Source: Deuterostichococcus epilithicus
Lineage: Eukaryota > Chlorophyta > Trebouxiophyceae > Prasiolales > Stichococcaceae
Assembly (NCBI GenBank): GCA_033439295.1
Contig: JAVTLE010000003.1
Span: 1,798,001 to 1,862,000, forward strand
DNA length: 64,000 bases
Direction: 5' to 3'
The translations under genes were made by a program, and so were the position numbers. Below, in pieces: positions 19,501 to 31,361 of the stretch. The stretch's first letter is position 1. Every line of letters begins with the position of its first letter. The notes below the pieces were generated by a model that was not told the origin of the DNA, did no database searches, and worked only from the letters and a program-made list of their open reading frames with translations.

Positions 19501-20652
19501 GCACCGGTTGGCCCCCGCGCGCGAGGTATCCGCCTGGAACCGCTCACTGGCAGATCCATGCGGAGCGTCTGGAGCAGGCCAGCACGAACCTGCCAAGGGA
19601 CGCCTGGGCGTGTTCACAAGTCCTGACTCCTACTCTGCGATGCAGCTGTGCGACCTGTACGAGAACGACTGCATCTTCGACAAGTTCGACTGCTGCGTCA
19701 ACGGCGACAGCACCCGCATGGCCACCGGCTCCTACAGCAACCTGTTCAAGGTGCAGCTGCCCCGACAGCCTGAGTCGCCCCCCTTTTTTGTGCCCCTTTT
19801 TGTGTCCTACGATGTCCCATCTGATGCCACGCATGGAATCGCCCCAACCCTTGCTGCTGCCACTGCTGCTTTGCCACCTTATCAGCACGGCGCAAGTCGT
19901 GCTATGCGAGTGTCTGTGCGAGTGTCCCAATGATTCGTACTGTTAAGGTCTCGAGTGAAGCTTCCGCACACCATCGCGAAGGTGACGCCCACGTCGCCTG
20001 GGCCGGACAGCCTCCTGGAGGCGTCGCGGGATCCGCTGCGCAAGCGGCTACAGCAGCCCTCTGCAAAGGTGGGGCACCCGCGTGCTGCCCAGCAAGCTGC
20101 ACGCTCGCTGATTTGCAGTCGCCGGGCATTGCATGCTGCTGCAGCTGGACGTCTGGCTGCAAGGCCGCCGACTCCCTGGACAGTCTGATCCCTGCGGAAT
20201 GCGAGCGCCACTGAGAGGTCGACAGACGAGCAGGGAAGCACCATCTCATGTGGCCCCAGCCTGCACGTGTCGTCTCGGCAGGCAAACCGCTTCGGGCTGT
20301 CGAGGGGGAAGGACGCAAAAAAGGCGGCCGCAAACTCGGCCGATGCGGAGCCGTCGACGCCCGACTTTTCGGCAAAGCTGCTGCACCTCGCGTGGCACCC
20401 CCAGGCCCCGCTCATAGCGGCCGCAGGTGAGGAGGGACATCGCCGTTTGAGCTTGCTTGAGCTTGCTGCACTGCAGGCTGCTCCTGCACGCATGCTGCCA
20501 TGCAGCGTGCAGCAGATATGGTCAAGCGGGATGGGCAGTGCGCCTGTCGTTCCAGCAAGTCGCTAGGCTCGCTGCTGCTGAATCCTTGGTGAACCTGACA
20601 TGCTGCAGCATCAAACAGCCTCTACGTCTACACGGCGCCACCCAAGGCTTGA
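16570..20652 (+). CDS. PP2A regulatory subunit B (B55 type, WD40)
   Basis: This is the B55 regulatory subunit of protein phosphatase 2A, which directs the phosphatase to substrates in cell-cycle and signalling control. It starts at 16570 with [19 protein letters not shown] and [10 protein letters not shown], the family's usual opening. Then come [19 protein letters not shown] and [11 protein letters not shown] (16991 onward), [19 protein letters not shown] with INQVRWC, and DKTIKLWK. Next are [19 protein letters not shown] and [14 protein letters not shown] (18420 onward), [36 protein letters not shown], then [16 protein letters not shown] and GSYSNLFKV. The last exons hold [18 protein letters not shown] and [12 protein letters not shown], stopping at 20650-20652 after a phase-1 intron. 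A seven-bladed propeller of B55 length is accounted for. Nearly every exon matches known B55 signatures, so the call is firm. Isoform cannot be assigned. Confidence 0.9.
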
Positions 20653-22614
20653 GGAGGCCGCAGCAATGGTGGCAGCCATTGCTGTCGACACGCAAACAGC
20701 AGATCGCGACGGCTGGTGGCCGGCGCCAGCAGGCGCGCTCGGGACACACAGCGACGCGTGGCGCATCTCCGGCGCATGCGCCGCTGTCAATGACGGCCAT
20801 TTCCATGTGGCGTTGACACTGGGCGGCGGCGGTGCCAGCCGGTGCCGGATAGCTGAACGGCCCGCTGCTGCCTATCAAACTCAGGCCCACGACGGCGTGG
20901 TAATGAAAGACCCCGAGGTTGACAGTGCTTGCAGAAGCAGTCGCGATGTTGACTGACCCGTTTCGACATTAGTGCAGTTGGCCCTTGACAGCCAGTGGGT
21001 GGTGGCAGCCACACTGAGGTCATGCCCCTGCACTGTCATGCCTGCAGCGGCATCGCAAGTGCCATTGCGATGCTTGAGCGGCAAGCTGAACAAAGGAGTG
21101 CCAGACCTGCAATGGTTGACAGAATATTGCATGTCGAGGTAACGCAGCATGTGCCGTCCCATGACTCAATGTCCCCTAGGACGAGGCGAACACTCCAAAA
21201 TGAGGTGACTGATGGTCAATCCATGCGCGCCAGCCTACAGGGAATGAAAGCCTCGAAGTATGAAGCACCTTTGAGCCTTTGAATCGTGTTAGCCGTCTTG
21301 TGCTGTCCTTGAGCAAGTTGAAAGACTCGTTCGACTCGCCCTGTGGGCTATGGCTATGGCTATCCATGTCAATTTCGAATTTTCAAATTCTGCTTTTGTC
21401 GGCAGCTTGTGGGGCTAGGCAAGTGCGGTTGCTCGGCGCGACTCGTACTGCTCCCACTGCTCGAGTGGGCTGACACGTTGTCGTCCTTTTCAAGCTGCAG
21501 CGCCGCCTGCTACAGAAATGCTAAAAACTTAGCACCGCATGTGTTTGGCAACTGCCACAACCACAATGATGCGGTTGCCGTCCGGCATGCCGTCAGCACC
21601 GCCCGCCAATCCATGCCGATCGACGCAGTCACTGATTGCAATTTTTGGCCAAGCCTCGTGCCAGCGGAGACGCCGACCGTGATGCCAACGGCGTCGCCGG
21701 CCTTTCAGTGACGCCGCCGCAAGCAGCTAGGGACGATGCCGGATGTCAGCCGACCTGCCCCACGGCCTTCCGCCCTTGGCAACTGCTCTGACACCGTTGT
21801 CAGCCACTTCACCTTCGCGCAAGGCTGCACGCCTGACACGACCTTTACGTGCTTTGGTCAAGAAGGGCGTCTGCATGATAATCGTGCGGCTTTGACGGTG
21901 GCGGCAGCGGCGCATCATTGTTAACGGAAATCTGAGAGCCAACATCAGCATAGGGTCACCCAGCTGGAGTGCCGCCTCAAGCAGGCTGCATATAGCCTCC
22001 TGAGCCGGCCGCAGCTCCAAGTGCTTCTGTACACTTGCTGTGTGTAAGATGTTTTTTCCGCCCCTGCCGGTTCCTTCGTCGACAATCGTCTCTCATGCTC
22101 ACGAAAGCATTGCGGAAACGTCTGACAGGCCAACGTGTTAAGAGGCGGCACAAAGCAACTAATGAGATTCACGAACAGGAATACTTCGAGTTGATAGAGA
22201 TGCTCCCAAAACTGCAGACCAGTGCAACTTCCAGAATTTGCAGGAACGGTGAGTAGCGATTGCGACAGTGTCAAAATCCTAGCGGCGGTCTGGTGCGGCT
22301 ACGGTGAAGCACCACCCAGTGCCACCAGCTGCTGGCCAGGCCGTCGCATCTTCGGCACGCGGGACCTAAGCCGAAGATGGCGGTGCTTCCTGTTGCCCGC
22401 CGCTGCAGCGGCGCGCCGGTCAGCACCACGAGGGTGGGCACCCACAAATCCCCCACTTGTTCCATTGACAGTTGCGCCAGTGCTTCTGCTTAGTCATTGT
22501 TCTTGCTGCCGGCGCTCCGCGTGACACCTGTGCCGAATTGCGTGCTGGCGGCATCCTGCCTGGTCATCCAGGCCTCATGCCCTTCGCCGCTGTGCCGGCG
22601 GGGTTCATGCCCTC
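20653..22614. other. Long convergent intergenic region
   Basis: About 2 kb lie between the stop codons of PP2A-B and acetyl-CoA synthetase. Short open frames exist on both strands (for example 22035-22256 plus, and 21727-22020 minus), but none shows a recognised domain or a convincing exon chain. It probably contains two 3' UTRs, perhaps with an unrecognised small gene. Confidence 0.3.
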
Positions 22615-24015
22615 CTAGGTCTTCTTCGGCGGCCGGTTCTCCAGGAGCTGGTCAACGATGGAGGGGTCCTGCACGGCAGCAGGGTTTGCAGGGTTGAGGC
22701 TCGTCTCAACTCTTGCTGCCGGCAGCGTTCCCAATATGGAGGCCCCCGCCCGGCCGCGCAAGGCACCCCTAACACTGCGCCTTTGGGGTGCAGGGGCTGC
22801 ACCCAGCGGTTCAAGGCGGAGCTTGCACACGGTGCAGCCGATCCGCGGGCTACCTCGACTTCCACTACTCAACTTCTGCTGCGCTCTCATGAAAGAGTGA
22901 AAGACCGCTCGAGCAATCGTGCACGGCACGGCGAGAGGCGCACCGCGAGGGTGGAGGTGTCGCCAAGCTCGCTCTCCTCGTGCGCGGCGATCTTGCGCAG
23001 CACCCGCCGCATGATCTTGCCCGACCGGGTCTTGGGCAAGCCTGCGTCGCATCGGTGCAGCACCGCTCCGTGCGCACACCCTCGTCACCGGAAGGGCTGG
23101 GAGTCGCGGGCCAGGAGCCTGGCGGGTGCGTCACGCTGGCAAAGCCAAAAAGCTGCCGCATGTCGGGACGTGGCTGCCGTCAAGATTGATCAGATTACAA
23201 CACCATGACCGCTGCCGCTGGCGGCAAACAGAGATCCAGACATGCGGGCCAGAAGGGTCCTCACCTGGGGCCCAATGGATCACATCAGGCGCGGCTGCAC
23301 ACAGGGGTGAAATCGCATGTCAGAAACCTGCCTCCATGGCAACAGGTTGAGAGGAAAGGCAGTGTGAGCGGTGGGATTGCATAGGCCGATGTTGCACGTC
23401 AGCGCCCTCAGCACTGCGCTGCTACAGGAGAGATCTGCTGCACACTGCACCGCAGCATCGTACCCACGTCCCCTTCCCGGGTCTGAACACCCTCCGGGCT
23501 GCCCGGCGGCGCAACACCAGCAAGAAGCAGTCACTTTTCTCTTACGATCGTTTGCTTGCAGTTTGCTGCGGGGGGGCCCGCTCACCAAAGGCACCGATCT
23601 CCTCCCGCACCGCCATGACCAGCTCCTTGCGGAGCTCCTCGGTCGCCTCCACACCCTCGTCCAGCGTCACGTAGGCGTAGATGCCCTGCAACGGGCGACG
23701 TTCAGGGTTCAGGAGGGGTGCATTTCGGGCGGTCGCGACGCCGCGTGTGCCCACAGCGCGGCAAGTCCTGATTGTGTGAGGACGGGCGGATGTGAGTGAT
23801 GCGGCAGGCAGCCCCAGCGGTCATGCAGGAGATGAGGACACGGCATGAGGACACGGCTACTGAGCTGAGGTGGCGGAGGGCTCACCTGTCCCTTGACGGG
23901 GTGCTGTTTGGCAGCAGAGCAAGAGCCAGCGGGTCAGCTCGCGATGTGATGTCATGTCATAACTGCTTTGACGCTTATTGCTTGACACAGGTGATGCAGA
24001 CGCGCTGTTGAATGC

Positions 24016-24060
<45 letters not shown>

Positions 24061-27000
24061 CTCACGCACTCCTCACCTCGAACCTGTAGGCCACCAGAGC
24101 AGGAGAAAGCAGTCAGCGTGGGCTGTGACCCAGTCCTCTCGAGGCAGACACACAGAAGACACTGCAGCCAGCATGACAGGCCCGCTGCGCGGTCTCACTA
24201 CTCGGCACAACCACGCATTTTTTGCTCATGCGCACCCGACGACGGCCGCCTCGGAGCAGTGCGAATGTCCCACGAGCGCAGACTCCACCTCGGCGGTGCC
24301 GATGCGGTGGCCCGACACGTTGATAACCTGCGCAGCATCGCAGGTGGGGTCATTGTAAACAAGTTTCGGCACACTGACCCGCCGGCCACGTCTCGGTGTC
24401 AGGGACAGACACATGGAGGGGATTGACCTCCGACCCGACACTTGAAGTCGGGTGCCAAGTCAAGGTGCTTGAAGCCACTTGGAATGGCTCACATCATCCA
24501 CGCGACCGGTGATCCAGTAGTAGCCGTCCTCATCGCGACGGCAGCCGTCGCCGCTGAAATAGAAGCCCTGCAGCACGATACACAGCAGCCAGGAGCATAA
24601 CTTAATAAGGATTTCCCAAGTTAGGCATGCCACAGCGCTGCAAACAAAACAAGTCACAAATCGCTTTGTACACAACTTTGGCGAAGTGTGTGATTTGCAA
24701 CGTACCTTGAATGGCGCAAAGTAGGTCGTCTCGTAGCGGTCCTGGTCGCCTGCAAGCGGCACCAGTCAGCATTGGTGTACATTGATTGGTCTGGTAATCC
24801 TCACACACATGAGACACTTCAGAATGCTTCTGCATAATGCAGCGCACCGTAGACTGTCCGGATTGTGGATGGCCATGCCTGCAAGCGACAATGTGGACGA
24901 GCTTGGCTCCTTCAGCTCGTTCTGTGGCAGGATCCACCCAAACACGGCTGCAACACAGCGCCTCTTCTGCCCCATCAACCACTCCGCCACATGCGGCGGC
25001 GCAAATGCGGCGGCTCAAAATCACCGTCCTAACTCTGTCCCCGCAGCGGCGCAAGGCAGCGCCGGCTTGTGAAACTCAAGCCGAGAGACTGCGAGCTCAT
25101 CAGAACCACGTACTTCGTTCTGCTGTAACTCGTTCTGCTCAACCCCACTTGATCCCACCTGCTTGACGCACAGGTAGCCCTCGCAGGCGCCCTCCAGCTC
25201 GGTGCCCTTCTCGTCCACGACGACCGGCACGACGCCGAAGAACGGCAGCGTCGCGGAGCCTGCGTGCCAGGGGTGCGGGCCTGTTATCCTGGGTCTAGCC
25301 TTGCGGACCAGCTGTCGAGCACCTCGCACGAGCACCACCTCGCAGCACCTTGCGTCACGAGCACAAGCGTTAATGGTTCAGCCTCTCTTGCACCCGATGC
25401 CCAGGAGGCTTAAACTTCGAGAGCAGTACAATTTGTCAGCAGACGGGGTGCGCCGCCGCTTGTCCGAGGGGCTCACCTGGCTTCTGCGTCCAGCCGCCCG
25501 GCAGCGGCATGATCATGTGCGCGCCCGTCTCCGTCTGCCACCATGTGTCGACGATAGGGCATCGTTTCTCGCCCACCACCTGCACCGCGGTGGGTGCGCC
25601 AAGCGTCACTTGGTTGCGGAGACAGTGTCGCCAGAGCCTCGAAGCACAAGTCCTATGTGTGAGGTGAGGGTGCCGCGCATGCGGGCAGCGCTCATGGCCA
25701 GATGGTGCGCATCACTGACGACCTGGAGGCATGCTGCTTGCCTGTGCAGTGCTACGTTGACAAGACCGAATTCCTAGCTGATGCTTTCTTCCCCACAGCT
25801 ACCTCATTGTGGTGGTGACTTGAACTAGGGCAACCTGACCTTCGCAGCACACAGCAGCTCTGGTGTGTGTCATTGCAGGAGGGGACAAGGCTCACATCAA
25901 AATACCAGCGCCAGGCTTCCGGGTTGATGGGCTCGCCGACGGTGCCCAGCACCCGCAGCGAGGAGCGGTCGTGCTTGGTCACGTGCTGCGCGCCGGCGCC
26001 CATGAGGCTGCGAATGAGCGTCGGCGCCGTGTAGAACTGCTTGACCTGCGGCAGTGGGGCGCAAGAGCTGTCGAGCAGTGTTCCACTTGATGTGCGAAGA
26101 TTGGGGTTTGTTGTCGGCCTGTGTCACAGATAGTCTTGTGCCGTGTCCAGCTCTGTGGCGGCGGTGCATCCTGGCTGCAATTGCCACAATGCTGCCGCTG
26201 ACGGGGACCGCCAGGGTCAGCCGGCCATGGCCAGGCGGAGCCGGGCCCCAAGACCTTATCCATGTGCACGCTAGCAGGCACGCATTTGGAGGGTCGAGTC
26301 AGTTGAACACATCCAAGAAGGAAAGTTGAAAAGGACCGATTGGAGGAAGCCAATTGGATCATGGGCCGACTGAAAGGGCCCCCACACCTTATACTTCTCC
26401 ACGATCTCCCAGCAGCGGGAGGGCGACGGGTAGGTGGGCACGCCCTCGAAGACCACGTTGATTGCGCCGTTCAGCAGCGGCCCATAGGTCAGGTAGGTGT
26501 GCCCCGTGATCCAGCCGCAGTCCGCGGTGCACCTGCGGCAAGGCGGCGGCAGAACGGGTCTTCACACCTGCGTCGCTTCGTGGTCGGGGAGCAACGCAGC
26601 CGGCTGTCAGCAGTCGACTCAAGCCAGCATTTCACTGGTCTAACTTGCAGCTCAGCAGGAGGTTGTCAGCATTGGGCCTCGACTTGCAGGAGCGTTTCTA
26701 TCATAGCCACAAAAGGGGCAGGCTTGCCATTCTCAAGAACGGATGACGCACCAGTAGATGTCGCCAGGACGCAGGTCGAAGGCGTATTTCGTGGTCGTTG
26801 CCGCCGCCAGCATGTACCCACCTGCAGCCATCGTAACGAGGTGCATATGACGCAATCGAGGCTGCTGATTCACGACAACCTGACAAGCTCCTGAGCGCGA
26901 CCTGATCTTGCACGCCCTAACAAAACCTAACCCCTAACCCCTAACCCACGAGGTGGACAGGGTGGAGGCCAGCGGCTGTGATGCAAGCGCAGGCTGCTGC

Positions 27001-30000
27001 ACACCGCCGCGGCAGTACGGCAGGAGCTTGCCAGGCCTGCGAGCTGCCGGAAGCGACGCGAGTGCACCGAGGACGGCTTACCCGTGGTATGCAGCACGCC
27101 CTTGGGGCGGCCGGTGGACCCGGAAGTGTACCTGCGGACAGGCAGACGGTCGTGGCGTGAGCGCGCCACGTCCTGACAGCTGGCAAACTGGCAAGACAGC
27201 GAGGACAGCCCATGCAATTGTGGGTGCCCGTTGCCGGTAGCCGAGGCAGGGCGATACTTTCCTGCGGTGCTGACCCAACGTGGCAGCCCTTCCCCCGACC
27301 GCCTGTTGGCACTTACCTCAATGCACCGGCAGAGCGGTGCAGTGCTTCAAGGGCTTATGCATCATGGAGGAAACTGTCGAGCCAAGACGCGAAAGGAGCC
27401 CAATCCACTTCAGACAGAGGACTTAGGAAGTGGCGCACAGGCAAACAGCGGGTCCTCGGCATCGACCTCCGCCTCCGCCTCCGCCTTCGTTTACCAACCC
27501 AACCACAGAAGGAATGCAAGCTAGGCAGAAGAAAATTAAGCATGTGTAGTATGAAATTGTGGGCAGCGGCGCACAGGAGGAACAGCGGGTCCTCGGCGTC
27601 CACCCACTCGACCTCCGCCTCCGCCGCCTGCCTCGGCACCTCCTTGCCGTACCACTTGTCGCGGCCCTCCTCCCAAGCCGTGTCCTTGGCTGCCAGCGCA
27701 TCGGTGTTCTCGTACACCAGCACGTGCTCCACCTGCGGGAGGTTTGACAGGGGTATTCATGATACATCCTCAGGTTTATGATATGTCGTTATGCACCCTA
27801 GAATTTGATGTATTAGCTGCCTGGCCTCCGTGCGATTATATGACTCTTCAGAGTCATGGCGGGTTCAGCCGGGCCTGCGACCTGACAGCTTGGCCCCCGA
27901 CCAAGGCCACACCCTCCCCGGTTGGCCGCCGGGCTTCCCTCGGCTACCACATGCCTGCGGCACCAGGTCGTCGCAGCGGATGCACACCCTCGCTTGCCCT
28001 GGCCGCCAGATCCGGAGGGCTGCTGCACCAGCAGCTGCGCCCTACCTGCCCCTGGTGCAGGCAGAGAGGCAGGCAGGGCTGCCATCTAGCGAGGGGCCTT
28101 CTCCACGATCAGGCATAGCACAAAAACATCTGGCAGAGAGGTTCAGATGTGGCAGGTTCAGGGGCATGGCACATGTGCGACACTTGCCTCGGCGGTACGC
28201 TTGGCGAGGCCGAGGCCCTTGTCCACGATCTTCTTAAGGTCGATGCGCTTGGCGCCCCGCATTACCGCTGCAGGCGCACGTCAGATTCCCGAATAGGTGC
28301 TTTGTTGACGTCAATTCTTGTCTGAGCACAGCCTGATGAGAATGCTGTGGTGCAGGCTCCCCCGGCTCACTGCTGCGGGCGCAGTCAAACAAGCTGGGCA
28401 GCACCCTGAGCACAGCCTGGTCGCAGCAGCAGTGCTGGCGCAAGCCAGTAGCTTGTTCTTCATCCCAGCATGACCTGTAGGACGTTGGTTCATGTTCACC
28501 GTTACAGGTGATGACGACATTGGACTTGCAGTCCTCGATGCGCTGCGCCAGCGACTCCGAAGAAAAGCCGGCAAACACGACGGAGTGCACGGCTCCGATG
28601 CGTGCACACGCCAGCATTGCGACCGGCAGCTCCGGCAGCATGGGCATGTAGATGCACACCGCATCGCCCTTCTTGACGCCCACCGAGCGCAGCCAGTTGG
28701 CCTGCGGGAGGGCAACAGGGAGCTGACCTGTGGGAGGACCCCATGAGGGAGGTGATCGCACAGCAGGTAAGTGCCGGCCCTCGTGCGGCAGGCCGCCTGG
28801 TCCCTGTGATTCAGCGCACAGCTCGAACTGCCGGCCGGAGGCCAACCCTCAAGCGTGCACGAGTCACTGGCTGCTGCTGAGCAGCTGCTGTTGCGCGAGG
28901 CAGCGGTACATTGCAAGAGCATGATGTGGAGAGTCATGCTGACGGCAAGACGTGACGATGATGTCCAGGCATGGGGTTTCAGACGCGGCCGGCAGGAACG
29001 GTAGCAGCGCACCAGCCGGCACGTCTCCTCCAGGACCTCCCTGTAGGTCATCTCCTTGTCGCGCCCGATTTCGTTGCCCTCCCACAGGATACACGTCTGG
29101 TCGCCGCGCCCCTCCTTCACGTGCTTGTCCAGGCAGTTGTAGGAGCTGCGCGCAATTCACAACGAGGTCGTTACTGTGATGTCATGCTGTTGATGAGGAA
29201 TATAGGATGTGATTTGACCGAGTTCGGGTTGCATATGTCCCGCCATTCANCCTCCCCCCTTCTCCCGTGCTTGCCCAGGCAGTTGTAGAGGCTGCGCGCA
29301 ACTGAACTCCAGAAGCGCTGCTTGACCCAATTTTGATGCACATAGTAAAGTAAAAGGCCTTGGTGGCATGCTCTGCATCTCGACCGTCGCCAGCGAGGCG
29401 GCATGCCAGATGCCAGCACCAATTCTGGCATGCAGTGAAGACAGCACCACGGCAGACAAAGTATGGGGAGCTGCCAGAAGACTCACATGTTCGTGGTGGC
29501 GCCCTTGAACCAGCTGGTGAAAATCTTGCCCTTGCGCACGTCGAAGTTGTAGCTGAAGTGCCCGGGCTCCCACTGCAGGCGCCGGCACAAGGCCCGCGTC
29601 AGCAACAAGCTTGGCGCTCGGACACGTCAATGTCAGCTCCAGAGCCGGATTGCGTACTCCAATGCGAAGCCCCAGCCCAGCGCACTCGCGATTTGGCACA
29701 GCCTGGCACATGCCGTGCCAGTTGCTGGCCCACAGCGCACGTGGCTGCTGTGCTTCCACTGCGGCACATCATCTGTGCTGCCCTCTCACACGGCGCAGCA
29801 TCTAGCCCCTCAGCAGGGTCGTGGGTCGAAGCCCGCGCCTTCTTCTCCCAGTGGAACTCCTCGGCGATGTCGCCCCAGAAGCCCTCCGGGTCCTCGATAG
29901 AGCGCTTGTACATCCTGTCGTACTGCTCCCTTGAGCTGACATGGCACTCCTTGCGGAACTCCTCGGGCGCCGTGTATGGCGGCACGGCCGCATGCCGCTG

Positions 30001-30487
30001 CGCGGACGATGAAACTCGATCAGCCTCTGTTGGATTGCTGTGTTGTTGTCTTGCTGTCTTGTGAAATTGCTGTCGTGGAAGGGCGGCAAGGGCCCTAGAG
30101 ACCTGCAGGTCTCACGTTGCCTGACAGGCGGCTGACACAGCCGCCAGGCGGCAACAGCAATATGCTGCCCACCGCGCGGGTGGTGCATCTGTGGCTCACG
30201 AGCAGCCTTTGTGCACCAAACTTGGCACTGCACGCAAGTTGGGCAAGGATGGCCAGGAAAAGGGCCAGCAGTAATGTGCGCACGCAGATGCGAACCTTGT
30301 GTCAAGCAGGGCATTGTACCTGGTAGGTCTTCTCGTCGGTCTTCTTGAAGCCCTGCAGCTCGTCGGACCCCATGCTGTGCTTCCTCGCGGGGTGCGCGGG
30401 GCTAAGGCGGGTGTGCGCCGCGCTGACTGGCAACCTGACTCCTGCAGCAGGCGCAGGCAGCCTGCCGGTCAGCACTCTCTGAAACAT
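22615..30487 (-). CDS. Acetyl-CoA synthetase (AMP-forming)
   Basis: This enzyme makes acetyl-CoA from acetate, ATP and CoA. Translation starts at 30487 with [16 protein letters not shown], a basic, Ala-rich leader of about 35 residues suggesting organelle import. About 19 exons follow: [89 protein letters not shown] and [12 protein letters not shown]. The ATP loop is [17 protein letters not shown] (about 27110), followed by [59 protein letters not shown] and [16 protein letters not shown]. The C-terminal catalytic core is [17 protein letters not shown] (about 23020; Lys for adenylation). It ends [10 protein letters not shown]. All adenylate-forming motifs are intact. Plastid location is likely by analogy with plants but not shown. 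Several introns carry exon echoes, a CAG run and a telomere-like tract. Confidence 0.92.
24018..24062. repeat. CAG trinucleotide run
   Basis: About 15 uninterrupted CAG units lie in an acetyl-CoA synthetase intron, between the exons for [12 protein letters not shown] and [11 protein letters not shown]. It is not in a supported coding exon. Such runs are prone to length change. Confidence 0.95.
26915..26947. repeat. Telomere-like interstitial repeat
   Basis: The plus strand contains several tandem units of CCCCTAA with a degenerate flank. On the sense strand of the host gene this is TTAGGGG, close to the TTTAGGG type of plant and Chlorella telomeres. It lies within an intron of acetyl-CoA synthetase. 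Confidence 0.8.
27430..27485 (-). repeat. Exon-edge echo in acetyl-CoA synthetase (copy of 27564-27630)
   Basis: The exon end encoding [16 protein letters not shown] (27564-27630) is repeated 134 bases further on in the following intron. The shared parts are GCGCACAG, AACAGCGGGTCCTCGGC and the GACCTCCGCCTCCGCC tract. The copy has lost part of the middle and looks non-functional. Confidence 0.65.
29250..29305 (-). repeat. Exon-edge echo in acetyl-CoA synthetase (copy of 29109-29158)
   Basis: The exon start encoding [16 protein letters not shown] (with its acceptor, 29109-29158) has an upstream copy whose sense peptide begins [12 protein letters not shown]. An ambiguous base (N) lies at its edge (29250), so assembly in this repeat may be imperfect. 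Confidence 0.7.
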
Positions 30488-31361
30488 GCGCTGCCTTGGT
30501 GGTACGGTTCTATACCTCAATTAGGTCGGCCAAAAGCCGCAGGATTTGCCAGCTGAGTTGTCTAGTCGGACTGCATGCACTGCAGAACGTAAGGCGGGGA
30601 GGTGTTTGGAGAGTTCGGCACGTGTGATCAGAAGAGTGGATGGGGCAACAATGCTGTTGTGTTGATGGCTGAATGGCGGGACAGCATCAGGCTGCGGCGC
30701 GATGACCCGGAGATCATGTGAGTAATCCGCTGACGAGCCGGAAAGGCGGTGCAGGTGCACAAAACGGTGCCGCGCCTCACCTCCCCGGCAGCCTGATGAT
30801 CTCGGAAAATCTGCGACCGGCAATGCAGCACCCACTCGCGAGAGGGCACTGCTGAACCGCAGTGCCGGGATCGTTGTCACGGGGAGGTCCAGTTTTCCAG
30901 AGCAAATTCCTTGCAAAGCGTCAAGCCGTGGTCTTTTCGCACTGCAGTTGGATAAACCGGGTACCATGTATTAATAGTGCTTCATTGCGAGTACCGATTC
31001 GCCAAAGATAGTGGCTCGCTGTCGGAAGGTCGGCTGAAGCGAAACACGTCAGCATGGCGGGCTCCCCAATCGTCGAGGTCCTGCATCTCGTGGAACAAGA
31101 CGAACCTGGAAATATCAATTAGCTCTCTCTACTGTGTTTTGTTCTATTATCGCTCGCAGCGATTCGGCAAGATGCGCCACTTCTCTAGCTAGATCACTGG
31201 ATCACATCACACAACACTTTGGGCAGTGAGCACACATGACGAAGCTTCAACAAGAGCAGCACAAAAGATCTTTGTGACACGTTGTCACACCGAAGTCGGC
31301 TTCGAGCAGGCCAACATGCTCATATTTTTGTGACCGGCGCGGCAAGACATTGGCGCCTAGA
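30488..31361. promoter_or_regulatory. Divergent promoter region, acetyl-CoA synthetase and alpha-galactosidase
   Basis: About 870 bases lie between outward-facing starts. The stretch around 31090-31200 is relatively AT-rich. No exon is supported on either strand. Shared control of two carbon-use genes is possible but is only an inference from position. Confidence 0.4.

Noticed and set aside
22035-22256. Plus-strand frame with KRRHKATNEIHEQEYFELI, superficially bHLH-like
   Set aside because: Basic and hydrophobic spacing does not match a bHLH, and no neighbouring exon supports it.
24018-24062. CAG run considered as a polyglutamine exon
   Set aside because: It lies between two acetyl-CoA synthetase exons whose motifs are contiguous in the family, so it is intronic.
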